A stretch of DNA of 64,000 nucleotides from Actinotalea endophytica (lineage in GTDB: Bacteria; Actinomycetota; Actinomycetes; Actinomycetales; Cellulomonadaceae): NCBI RefSeq assembly GCF_025717005.1, contig NZ_JAOVZU010000002.1, positions 1 to 64,000 of the forward strand, written 5' to 3'. A program made the position numbers and the translations under genes. The notes under the pieces were generated by a model. It saw only the letters and a list, made by a program, of their open reading frames with translations, did not search any database and had not been told where the DNA came from. Of this stretch, positions 1-9,600 are shown piece after piece (position 1 is the first letter of the stretch; each line of letters starts with the position of its first letter).

Positions 1-2392
1 GCAAACCAGCCACCGACGCGTCCCACACCCGCGAGAACCCCGAACCATCCCACCGGTACACATCAGCCGCATCAGCCGACCCACCCACACCAGGCGGGTT
101 CGTCGCACCCACCGTCGAGAACCACAACGGTGCGGTGACGGCGACGGTCACGGTGGAGGTCGTGCTCCAGTTGCCGGCCGCGTCCCGGGCCCGGACGGTC
201 ACGACGAACGAACCCTCCGGACGGCTGGACACGTCGATCGAACCGGTCGCGGTCGTCGGACCGGTGCCCGACAACGTCATCGCGGTGCCGTTGCCGGCGC
301 CGGGGTCGGTCCCGACGAACCACTCGACCCGGCTGATCGCGCTGGCCGAGTCGCTGGCCGCCGCGGTCAGGGTCACGGTCCGCGCTCCCTGCGTCGGGTT
401 CGGGCTGGCCGAGACCGAGTCGAGCGTCGGACGCGTCTTGTCGACCACGAGCTCGGTCGTGGCAGCCGCGCCCCAGTTCCCGGCGGAGTCCTTGGCGTGC
501 ACGTACACCGGGTGCGAGCCCTCGGAGAGCAGCACGACGGTCGACAGCGGGATGTCCGCGTACCCGGCTTCGGTGGCCGAGTCGAACCGGCCGTCGGAGG
601 CGGACATCACGATCCCGGTGCCGTCGGCGCCGAGCGTGTCGAGGAAGATCTCGGCCGCACCGACCGTGCTGTTCACGCCCGCGTTCGGAACGTCCTCGAG
701 CGTGCCCGCGCTGACCCGCACCACCGGCGTGCCGCCGTTGTACGCGAGCGTGCCGTTGTTCGGCGACGGCGCCACCGCGAGGTTCTGCGAGACCGGTCCG
801 GTCACGTCGATCACCAGCGGGACCGTGGCGACGGCGCCCCAGCTGCCGCCGCTGTCCTGGGCGTGGATCGACACGGTGTGCGATCCCTCGCCGAGGGCGG
901 CCACGTCGGCAGCGGGGATGCTCGCGGTGAGGCTCGCGACCGATCCGCTGCCGCTGACCGTCATCGCGGCGCCCGTGCCGTCGGCCCCGACCGCGTCGAC
1001 GAAGTACTCGGCCGCCGCGATCGTCGAGCCACCCGAGGCGGAGTCGTCCGCCGTCGCGGTCACGGACACGCTCACGGTGCCGTTGGTCGGCGACGGCTGC
1101 ACCGCTGCCGCCGAGGTGGTGGGCCCGCCGGCGTCGCCGCCGTTGACCAGGACGGAGCTGAACGCGCCCCAGACGCCGCCGTCGTCCTGACCGCGCACGT
1201 AGAGGGCATGGTTGCCCGCCGGCACCGTGACGGCCGCCTCGACCGCCTCGGTGGCCGAGTCGAACGCACCGTCCGTCGCCGTCATCGGGACCGGTGTGCC
1301 GGCCGTGGAGTCGACGTAGTACTCGGCGGCAGCCACGACCGCACCCGGCGTGAGCGCGGTGGCCGTCGCGGAGAGCGTGCCACCTGCGGAGAGCGCGACC
1401 GCAGACGTGACCGGACCGATCGGGTCGGCCGGGGCGCCGCTGCCGGTGACGGCCAGGAACGTGACCATGCCGCCTGCGCCGGCCAGGTTGCTGTTGTGCA
1501 GCAGCAGGCTGCCGTCGTAGACCGGCACCGTCGCGTCGTCGCTCGAGTTCGGTGCCAGGACGAGTGCGTCAGCGGTCTGTCCCGGACCGAACGTCTCGGC
1601 GACGTAGTCGTGCGCGTACGTCAGCGGGTTGCCGTCGAGCGCGATCACGCTCTGGTCCGCGCCGAGCACCGCCATCGAGTGGTACAGGCTGCCCGCGTTG
1701 ACGTAGCGCAGCAGCACCGTGTGCCCGGCCTGCGTCGCGATGGCGTCGGTGTCCGGGTACGCCTTGCCGTTGACCAGGAAGTAGCGCGGCGCGTAGTTGC
1801 GCATGTCGAACGTCGCGGGGTCCGCGCGGTTGTTCAGCGCCGGGTCGATCTCGCTGAGGACCAGCACCGCCTCGTCGTCGTAGGCCGTGCTCGCCGCGTC
1901 GTAGGCCTGACCGGCGGTCGCGGGACGCACGATCAGCGCGCCGTACAACCCCATCGCGACCTGGTGCTCGGCGTTCGGCACCGGACCGGCCTCGTACAGG
2001 TAGGTCCCCGGCAGGTCCGCCGTGAAGCTGTAGGTCTTCGAGCCGGCCGGCGCGACACCGGTCCGGTCGGGGACCATGACCTGCCCGCCGACGTACAGCG
2101 CCGTCGGCTCGGTGAGCTCGTTGTAGAGCGTGATGTCGACCGTGTCGCCCTGGTCGACGACCAGCGTCGGCCCACCGGGCGCGGTCACGGCCGCGTTCGT
2201 CGTGCTGTAGCCCCAGACCGTGACCGACTGACCGCCGGCGGGCAGCGTGGTGCTGCCCGCGACCGCGTAGAGGTCGATGGGGACGGCTGCGGCCGCAGCC
2301 GCGCCGGCCGGCACGACGACCGCCATCATCACGAGTGCTCCCCCGGCGACGGCCGAGATCACCGTCGAGGCGAGGTTCCTGGTTCGAGTCAT
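1..2392 (-). CDS. Secreted cupredoxin-like protein with Ig-like repeats (3' end outside window)
   Basis: The gene starts at ATG 2392 and reads off the left edge, so about 797 residues are visible. An N-terminal signal segment (hydrophobic, ending near AAAAAA) precedes a multicopper-oxidase-like cupredoxin region (residues about 35-325) whose framework matches the two genes upstream (GTYLYEAG, GLYGALIVRP, LVLSEIDP, PRYFLVNGKAYPD). None of the HxHG or HCH copper motifs is present, so an independent oxidase activity is doubtful. Four Ig-like repeats of about 100 residues follow (from about 326, 424, 531 and 651), each ending in a GSHxVxVxAxDSxGxWGA-type strand. From about residue 756 begins the same repeat that ends the giant protein at 5136-11798. 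It is the last gene seen of a four-gene operon, 20 bp after its neighbour. Likely an extracellular structural or binding subunit; function inferred only. Confidence 0.75.
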   Translation of the reverse strand, partial: MTRTRNLASTVISAVAGGALVMMAVVVPAGAAAAAAVPIDLYAVAGSTTLPAGGQSVTVWGYSTTNAAVTAPGGPTLVVDQGDTVDITLYNELTEPTALYVGGQVMVPDRTGVAPAGSKTYSFTADLPGTYLYEAGPVPNAEHQVAMGLYGALIVRPATAGQAYDAASTAYDDEAVLVLSEIDPALNNRADPATFDMRNYAPRYFLVNGKAYPDTDAIATQAGHTVLLRYVNAGSLYHSMAVLGADQSVIALDGNPLTYAHDYVAETFGPGQTADALVLAPNSSDDATVPVYDGSLLLHNSNLAGAGGMVTFLAVTGSGAPADPIGPVTSAVALSAGGTLSATATALTPGAVVAAAEYYVDSTAGTPVPMTATDGAFDSATEAVEAAVTVPAGNHALYVRGQDDGGVWGAFSSVLVNGGDAGGPTTSAAAVQPSPTNGTVSVSVTATADDSASGGSTIAAAEYFVDAVGADGTGAAMTVSGSGSVASLTASIPAADVAALGEGSHTVSIHAQDSGGSWGAVATVPLVIDVTGPVSQNLAVAPSPNNGTLAYNGGTPVVRVSAGTLEDVPNAGVNSTVGAAEIFLDTLGADGTGIVMSASDGRFDSATEAGYADIPLSTVVLLSEGSHPVYVHAKDSAGNWGAAATTELVVDKTRPTLDSVSASPNPTQGARTVTLTAAASDSASAISRVEWFVGTDPGAGNGTAMTLSGTGPTTATGSIDVSSRPEGSFVVTVRARDAAGNWSTTSTVTVAVTAPLWFSTVGATNPPGVGGSADAADVYRWDGSGFSRVWDASVAGL

Positions 2393-2412
2393 CGTTGCGC
2401 CCACCTCTCGTG

Positions 2413-3747
2413 CTAGCCGCAGTTGTTGGGCGTCGGCGGGTTGATCCGCATGTACGTGATGGGGCCGGTCATCGTCACGCCCCACGAGGTGATCTGATAC
2501 AGCGCGTGGTTGTGCGAGATGATGTAGTACTCGCCGCACTGGTTCAGGCTCTGGGTCCCGGGTGGCAACGCCTCCTGGGTGCCGAGGTACGGGCTGCCGC
2601 TGTAGAACACCCCGATCACCTGGTTCGCGAGGCTCGGCACCGTCACCGGCACCGGGTTGGTCACCGGGTCGTAGCTCTCGGCGTCGTACCACTTGAAGAG
2701 CACGTCCCAGGTCTGGCCGGGGCCGATGTTGATCGCGAACTTCTCGAACGACAGGTCCTCCCCGCCGGGCCCCTCGAGCGGCCGCCCGTCACGGGCGATC
2801 ACGGTGCCGTTGTTGCCGTGCGGGTGGAACGGGTAGTCCTCGGTGCCGACGTTGAGGTAGCGCGCCAGGCCCGGGTCCGGGTGGTCGGTCGCGTCGTAGG
2901 AGTAGACCGAGGCGAGCGCTCCGTACGGCTGGGTGGGCAACCAGGACGCACCGTTGTCGGCGATGCTGTCGGGGAACCCACGTCCGTTGATCAACCAGTA
3001 CCGCGGGTGGTACGTGTTCATGTTGAAGCTCCGGCCCTCCTCGACCGCCTGGTGCTGGTAGGGGTCGATCTCGGAGAGCAGGACCATGAACTCCTCGGAC
3101 GGTGTGAACTTGCTGTCCGCACGGTCGTAGGCGTAGTCGGCACCGAGCGTCGGACGGACGATCAGGGCGCCGAACAGGCCCATCCGCACCTGCTTCTCCG
3201 GGTTCGTCCCGGACTCGTACAGGTAGGTGCCGGGGTTCGCGGCCGTGAACGTGTACGTCACGGTGCCGCCGCCGGCCGGAGCCGTCGGGGTGAGCGAGGT
3301 CATCACACCGCTGCCGTCGAGCTCCGGAGCGGCCGGGACGCCGTCCGCCAGGACGCCCGTCTGGCCGGGGAACATGACCGAGACCGGTTCGGCGAACGTG
3401 TTGTGCAGGATCACCGTCACGACGTCGCCCTCGTTGACGCACAGCACCGGGCCGGGGTGCTGGAAGGAGTCGAAGCCGTTCGAGTAGCCCCACATGAACG
3501 CGGTGTTCCCGTCGGGCAGGCTGATGTAGCCGGTCGTCGTGGTCAGGTCGAACACCGGCTGCCCGGGCGAGCCGGCCGTCGAGGTGGTGCACACGATGCC
3601 GACGCGCGGCGGGGCGTCCGCTGCAGCGGGCGTCGCCACGGACGCGGCGGCGAGCAGTGCGGCGACAGCGGCCGTGACGATCCATGTGGCGCGCCGACCC
3701 CGTGGGGCGCGCGTCCGAGCCTGGTTGGCTCCGCCGTTGGTGATCAT
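2413..3747 (-). CDS. Secreted multicopper-oxidase-like protein carrying the C-terminal copper motifs
   Basis: 444 residues with a signal peptide (arginine-rich start, hydrophobic stretch, A-A-D-A cleavage region near residue 45). Two cupredoxin-like regions are recognisable. The first has lost the usual ligands: the HWHG place reads VMFPGQTG and the HCH place reads YESGTNPEKQV. The second retains FHPHGNNG (about residue 306), matching the HPxHxHG type 2/3 motif, and a His pair in SHNHALYQ near residue 413. The motif set is complementary to that of the next gene upstream (3752-5068), only 4 bp away, so the two may form one oxidase in trans. Possible substrates (metal, phenol) cannot be read from sequence. 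Family assignment is good; activity is inference. Confidence 0.75.
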   Translation of the reverse strand: MITNGGANQARTRAPRGRRATWIVTAAVAALLAAASVATPAAADAPPRVGIVCTTSTAGSPGQPVFDLTTTTGYISLPDGNTAFMWGYSNGFDSFQHPGPVLCVNEGDVVTVILHNTFAEPVSVMFPGQTGVLADGVPAAPELDGSGVMTSLTPTAPAGGGTVTYTFTAANPGTYLYESGTNPEKQVRMGLFGALIVRPTLGADYAYDRADSKFTPSEEFMVLLSEIDPYQHQAVEEGRSFNMNTYHPRYWLINGRGFPDSIADNGASWLPTQPYGALASVYSYDATDHPDPGLARYLNVGTEDYPFHPHGNNGTVIARDGRPLEGPGGEDLSFEKFAINIGPGQTWDVLFKWYDAESYDPVTNPVPVTVPSLANQVIGVFYSGSPYLGTQEALPPGTQSLNQCGEYYIISHNHALYQITSWGVTMTGPITYMRINPPTPNNCG

Positions 3748-3751
3748 GGCG

Positions 3752-5068
3752 TCAGATCCCCCAGTCGTTCGGATAGGCCTGCGCGGGCACGCCGTTCGGG
3801 TACACGTGGATCTCGGTGGCCGCGCCGCCGAACCCGCCGGGTGCGAGGTTGTTCGCCCTCGCGAAGGCGCGGTTGTAGAGGAAGTAGGTGTCGTACTCCC
3901 CCGGCCCCTGGTACGCGGGTGCGGTGAACACCACGTCGTAGCTCTCGCCGGGGCCCACGTTGACCGTGTCGGTCCCGTAGGCGGTGTCCGTGCCGTCGCG
4001 GCCGCGCATCAACGTGGCGTCGCGACCCACGACCCGCATCCGGATCCCGGTGATCGTCATGGCCTGCTCGCGGAAGCCGAGGTTCGCGAACCGCAGCGCG
4101 ACCCGCTCACCCGCGTTGCAGGTCACGAGCGACGAGTGCGGCTGGTACTGGAGCTGCTCGTGGCCGGCGGGCGCGACCAGGTCGCCGTTGGCGTCGTACT
4201 GCGGGTTGAACGGGTCGATCGAGCCGTTCGGCGCGATGGTGTCCGGGTAGACGCGGCCGTTGATCATGCTGAAGTCGGCCCGGTAGTCGCTCCACTCCGG
4301 GAGCTGGATGTGGGCGTCGGCCCAGTGCGCCTCGGCCCACACCTCGGAGAGGAACATCGCGAACTCGCGGTCGAAACCGGTGGAGCCGTCGCCGTCGTTG
4401 TAGAGGTACTTGCCGCTCGGGTAGAGGGTCGTGTTGCCGTCCTGCAGCGGGCGCACGAAGACGAGGCCGGTCATGCCCATGTGCACGTGCTCCACGTCCT
4501 CGACGTGGCAGTGGTACATGTACGTGCCCGGGTCTCGCGGCCGGTACACGTAGGTGAAGTTCCGCCCGGCCGGCACCGAGACCGACCCGGTCGGCTCGCC
4601 GTCGAAGAACGGGATCACGTTGCGGAACCCGTGCCAGTGCAACGTGTGCGCGTCGAAGAGGTCGGGGCGCAGCGCGAGCCCGAGGTTCGTGAGCTGGACG
4701 GTGAAGTCGACCGGGTGCGCCGGGTCGAACTGGTTCACCCAGAACAGCGGCGCGGAGTGCTGCGCCTTGTTCTTCTGGTTCTGCCTCTGGGTGTCCGTCA
4801 TGCCGCTCACGTTGCGGAAGCCGAAGATGTACGTGGTGAACGGGTTCGGCGCCAGCACGTCCGGGTGGTACGGCGGGATCGTGGGCGTGGGCGGCAGGTA
4901 GATCCACCCGTCGGTGCCGGCGAAGTAGAGGTCCGGAGGCCCCGCGGCCGCCGACGCGGCGATCGGCTCGAGGACGCGCCCCGCCCACGCCATGCCCCCC
5001 GCGACCGCCACCACTCCGCCGGCGACCTTGAGGAACTGACGACGGTCGAACCCTGCACTTCCGCTCAT
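3752..5068 (-). CDS. Tat-exported multicopper-oxidase-like protein carrying the N-terminal copper motifs
   Basis: 438 residues from ATG 5068, chosen because a GGGAG ribosome site precedes it and the protein then opens with a twin-arginine signal (DRRQFLKVAGG) and a hydrophobic segment. The first cupredoxin region holds HTLHWHGFRN (about residues 139-148) and YHCHVEDVEHVHMGM (about 184-198), supplying type 2/3 His ligands and a candidate type 1 Cys, His and Met. The second half keeps the fold (LRFANLGF, NVGPGESYDVVF) but lacks the HPxHxHG and second HCH motifs expected in a complete enzyme. Tat export fits a protein folded with copper before secretion. It lies 67 bp after the giant protein gene and 4 bp before the next oxidase-like gene. 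Confidence 0.8.
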   Translation of the reverse strand: MSGSAGFDRRQFLKVAGGVVAVAGGMAWAGRVLEPIAASAAAGPPDLYFAGTDGWIYLPPTPTIPPYHPDVLAPNPFTTYIFGFRNVSGMTDTQRQNQKNKAQHSAPLFWVNQFDPAHPVDFTVQLTNLGLALRPDLFDAHTLHWHGFRNVIPFFDGEPTGSVSVPAGRNFTYVYRPRDPGTYMYHCHVEDVEHVHMGMTGLVFVRPLQDGNTTLYPSGKYLYNDGDGSTGFDREFAMFLSEVWAEAHWADAHIQLPEWSDYRADFSMINGRVYPDTIAPNGSIDPFNPQYDANGDLVAPAGHEQLQYQPHSSLVTCNAGERVALRFANLGFREQAMTITGIRMRVVGRDATLMRGRDGTDTAYGTDTVNVGPGESYDVVFTAPAYQGPGEYDTYFLYNRAFARANNLAPGGFGGAATEIHVYPNGVPAQAYPNDWGI

Positions 5069-5135
5069 GGTCGGGTCTCCCTCCGGTGCGCCCGGGCTGC
5101 TGCTGGCTGGGTGGCGCCGCTGGTCACGGGCCTGG

Positions 5136-6610
5136 TCACGGAACATCGAAGGCGTCCAGGTCCTGGGCGTCGGCGGTGAGGCCGTGGGCGGTGCCGTCGA
5201 AGAACACCGACCATGCGCCGCCCGAGAAGAGCAGGACGTCCTCGTCCTGGACGGCGCCGAGCGCGCCCACCGTGGTGGTGGAGGCACTGAACGAGAAGTA
5301 CCCGGTGGTCGCGTCGACCCGGACGTAGCCGTCGACGTTGGCGGCGTTCGGCAGGGAGTACGGCGCCGCGCTGGCGTCGATCACCCTGGCGAACGTGCTG
5401 CCGTTCCAGCTGTAGATGTCGGCGTCGTCCGCGGCACCGGTCACGCCCGGCGGGTTCGCGTTGCCGAGGGTCGAGAAGTAGAGCGTCCCGCCGACCACGC
5501 TGATCGCGTCCAGGTCCTGGCTGTTGTTCGTCAGGCCGTGCGCGGTCCCGTCGAAGAAGACGGACCAGGTGCCGTTGTCGTAGTAGACGACGTCCTCGTC
5601 CTGGACGTTGCCGATCCCCGGCAGGGTGGTGTCGCCCGAGGCGAACGACGCGTAGAAGTGCGTGTCGTCGATCCGGTCGAACCCGTCGATGTTCGCGTTC
5701 GTCGGCAGTGACGCGGCCGCGGCCGAGAACACCCCGTGGAAGCCCACGCCGTCCCAGCTGTAGATGTTGGCGTTGCTGTACGGCCCGGCCACGCCCGGCA
5801 TCGTGGCGTTGCCGACCGTCGAGAAGTACAGCTGCGGGCTGGTCGGCGGAGGCGCCAGGGCGCGTCCCGCGAACGAGATCGCATCGAGGTCCAGCGCCCC
5901 GGACGTGCCCATGCCGTGCGCGGTGCCGTCGAAGTACACGGACCACGCCGTGCCGTCGAAGTACAGGACGTCCTCGTCCTGGACCGCCCCGAGCACCGGC
6001 ATCGTCGTCGTCGTGTTGCTGAACGACAGGTACAGGTGCGTCGGGTCGACGTAGATCAGGCCGTCGACGACGGGGTTCGTCGTGCCGGTCGAGGACCCGG
6101 AGGCGGGCAGGTTGTACGGCGCCTCGCTCGCGTCCACGACCCGGGTGTAGGTGTCGTCGCCCGGGTTCCACCGGTACACGTCGGCGTAGCCGCCGGTACC
6201 GCCCGCGCCCGGTGGGATGGCTGCGTTGTTCGTCGACAGGTACAGCGTGTTGCCGACCAGGCTCATCGCTCCGACGTCGATCGAGCCGCCGAGCCCGTGG
6301 ACGCTGCCGTCGAACCACAGCGACCACGCCGAGCCGTCGAAGAAGACGACGTCCTCGTCGGCCACCGTGCCGATGCCCGGCAGCGTCGTGTTGCCGGTGA
6401 AGGAGACGTAGAACCGCCAGCCGTCCACGTTGGCGAACGCGTCGACGTTGGCCCCGCCCGGCACGCTGTACGGCGCCTGCGAGAGGTCGAGCGTCCGGTT
6501 GAAGGCGGACAGGTCCCACCGGTAGATGTCGGCGTCGTCCGGTGTTCCCGGCACGCCGGGCGGGTTGGCGTTGCCGGCCGTCGAGAAGAACAGGTCGGAG
6601 GCCACGGTGG
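5136..6610 (-). repeat. Four tandem about 120-residue protein repeats
   Basis: Four successive blocks encode the pattern FSTxGNAxxPGV, then ADIYxW, DASxAPY.LP, a Tyr/Phe-rich SF segment, TLPGIGxVQDEDVV and W.VxFDGTAHGL. The blocks are closely similar but not identical. The same block begins again at the left edge of the window in the third oxidase-like gene (about positions 1-125), linking the two proteins. The regular W/Y/F spacing suggests a beta-rich unit. I do not recognise a named family. Confidence 0.75.
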
Positions 6611-9600
6611 CACCCCACTCGTCGGCGCCGGCGTCGAAGCCGGCACCGGCCGGACGGCTCTGCTCGTCGAAGTCCCGCATCGGGGCGCTCACGCCCGAGG
6701 CTGCCGGGACGCCGAGGTCGATCGCCGGCGAGCCGTCGGCGAGGTGGTAGTCGCCGAGGATGCTCGGCGGTGCGTCGAGCGTGACGAGCGTCGCGTCGAC
6801 GAACGACGGGTTCTGCCGCCAGGTCGCGAAGGACACCGTCACGTCGTAGGACTTGACGACCGCGGGGTCGCTCGCACTGTTGGTGGCGCTGGTGGTGTAG
6901 CCGTGGGTCCCGGCGTCCTGCTGGATCACCGACCCGGTCGGTGCGAGCAGACCGGTGCCGTCGGCCACCCCGAGGTCCCAGTTGTCGATCGGGCTCGGGT
7001 CACCGGTCAGGCCGATACCCGTGACGGTGGTGCCGGCCCGCGTTCCGGCGCGGTTGTCCCACAGGATGTCGTTGAACATCAGCGGGCGGCTGAACGTGGG
7101 CGAACCGGCCGGCAGCGTCGCCTGGAGCTGGTCGCTGTTCGCCGAGGTCGAGACCCCCGCCGGGGCGGGCAGGCCGTTGGACGTGACCGCGGTGGCCGTC
7201 GTGAGGTTCTTCATGATCGTGTTGTTGAAGATCCGCACGTCCGGCGCGTCGTTGATGCCGATGCCGCCGCCCTCGTGGGTCGAGACGTTGTCGACGATCA
7301 TGTTGTTGTAGACGGCCATCGGGAAGTTGCCGGCCATCAGGAAGCGCAGGCCACCGCCGTCGTCGTTCGCCATGTTCGACTGGATCTCGTTCGCGAAGAT
7401 CGAGACCGGGCCGGTGCCGGGCGAGAGCGCACCCGCCGTCGCCGGGAGCTGGCCGGCGATCATGATGCCGCCGCCCTCGTCGTTCGACTGGTTGAGGTAG
7501 ACCCGGTTGTGGTGGATCGACCCGTTCGGGCTCAGCCCGTAGACGGTCAGGCCGCCGCCGTACTCGACCGAGAAGTTGCCGCAGATGTCGTTGCGGGCGA
7601 TCTCGTAGCCGTCCGAGCCGGCGAAGATCCCGATCGCACCCGCGAGGTTGGTGCCGGCGTTGTTGATGATCCGGTTGCGGGTGATCCGCAGGTTCTCGTT
7701 GTGCTGGTTCGTGTCGGGAGCAGCCAGGTCGGGCGTGCCGATCCGGATGGTGCCGTAGCCGGCGCCGTTGTTCTCGACCACGTTGTTGGTGACCTGCAGG
7801 TTGCGCACGTAGGCGTTGGCGAAGATCGCGCCGCCCTGCGTGGTGATGTTCGGCGGCAGGCCGTTCTGAGCGCCGGTGAGGGCGTCGATGTTCGCCGGGA
7901 CGCCCTGCTCGACGCCGCCGCGGATGTCGAAGCCGTCGATCGACGCCTTGTACGTCGCGGTGAACTGGCGCGCGGTGCCCGCGGCCGTCGTCGCGTTCTG
8001 CGACGCGACCAGGTAGATCGCCTCACCGTCGTTGACGTTCTGGTTGCCGTCCCAGGTCAGACCGGCGATCTTGGTGCGCCAGGCGTCGGCCAGGGCGGTG
8101 TCCCCACCGAACGCGCTCGCGTCGATGATCGAACCGGGGACGAAGGTGCTGCCCTGGAAGCCGCCCGGGCCGACGCCCTGGAGCTTCACCGGCGACGCGA
8201 CGATGAGGTTCTCGTAGTAGGCGCCGCGCGGGTTGTTCCGCGGGTTGGCCAGGTCGGGCGTGCCCGGGTAGACGACCACGAGGTCGTCGGCGTTCGCCGT
8301 GAAGGCGTCGTCGAGGGCGGCCTGGATGGTGGCGTAGGTCTTGCCGGGGCCGACCTCACGCACGGTCGGGGTGTAGCCCGCGCCGAGCACGTGGAAGGTC
8401 AGGCCATTGATCGTCGTCATGCCGTTGCCGGCGGTGATCTCGAGCTGGTGCGGGCCGACCGGGGTACCGGCCGGGACCGTCACGTCGATGCTCGTGTCAC
8501 CCCAGGCCGCGACGGGCAGAGCGACACCGTCGAGGGTGACCTTGCCGTCACCCTGGCTCGTGCCGAACGCCGCGCCCGCGATGGTGAAGGCACCGCTGCC
8601 GTCGACGTAGGGCTGCGAGACCGCGAACAGCTGGGGTGCGTCGGGCTCGGCGGCGCAGGCCACGTTGTTGGTCACGCTGCTGCCCGGCGTGCCGATGGTC
8701 ACGCCCACCTGGGTCGGGGCGAGGTCGGTCGGGATGATCAGGCCGGGCCACGCCTCGAACTCGGTCGAGATCGTCCGGTACCGCGGGTTGAAGTTCGGGT
8801 TGAGCCGGCCCGGGATGCCCGGGTCGTTGCCGACGAAGCGGTACATGTTCGCGCAGATGCCGGACGGGGTCGGGCAGCTGATGTGGTTCGTCGACGGCAG
8901 CAGCACGTCGTACATGCCGTTGAAGTCGGACTCGAGCGTGGTCACGAGCCGGTTGGTGAAGTCGTAGACGCCGACCGGCGCGAACGGCACGCCACCCTTC
9001 TCACCGAACAGCGTCGAGCGCGGGTCGGTGGAGAAGTTCAGGTCGTCCACCAGCAGGCCACGCAACCGCGTCGGGAGCGGGACCTTGGTGAAGATGTTGA
9101 ACATCGGCACGATCGACTTGCCGTTGTTGACCCGCACGAGCTTGGTGTCGCACAGCGGCTTCGCAGTGCCCTCGAACGGCGAGCCGCCCATGTCGACGAA
9201 CGGGTCGTTGGCGACCGGGGTCGAGGCCGGCACGGTCACGCCGACCGGGAGGTCGTTGGTGACCCCGCCGTCGCCGACGACCGGGTCGTAGCCGTCCGTG
9301 CCGTCACCGGCGACGTCGACCGTGTGCAGCGCACCGGCGCACGCGGGCGGCGGGACCTGCGGGATGATCTGGTCGCCGTAGGCGACGTTGATGTCCTCCT
9401 CGCGGGTCGCCTGGTACACCGGGCGGCCGAGCGCGTCGTCCGGGATGGCGACCTTGACCAGGTAGTCACGCGCCGTCAGCGGGGTGAACGACCCGCCGAC
9501 GCACAACGGCGCGGAGGGGTCGGTCGCGTCGAGCGCGCCGTCGAAGCACCCGTCGCCGAAGCCGTAGTTGCCGTCCACCGCGACGCCGAAGTTGGCGTCC

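Noticed and set aside
497-2416. Long plus-strand frame antisense to the first oxidase-like gene
   Set aside because: Composition is Arg/Val-rich shadow sequence; the minus frame shows signal peptide, cupredoxin and Ig-like motifs.
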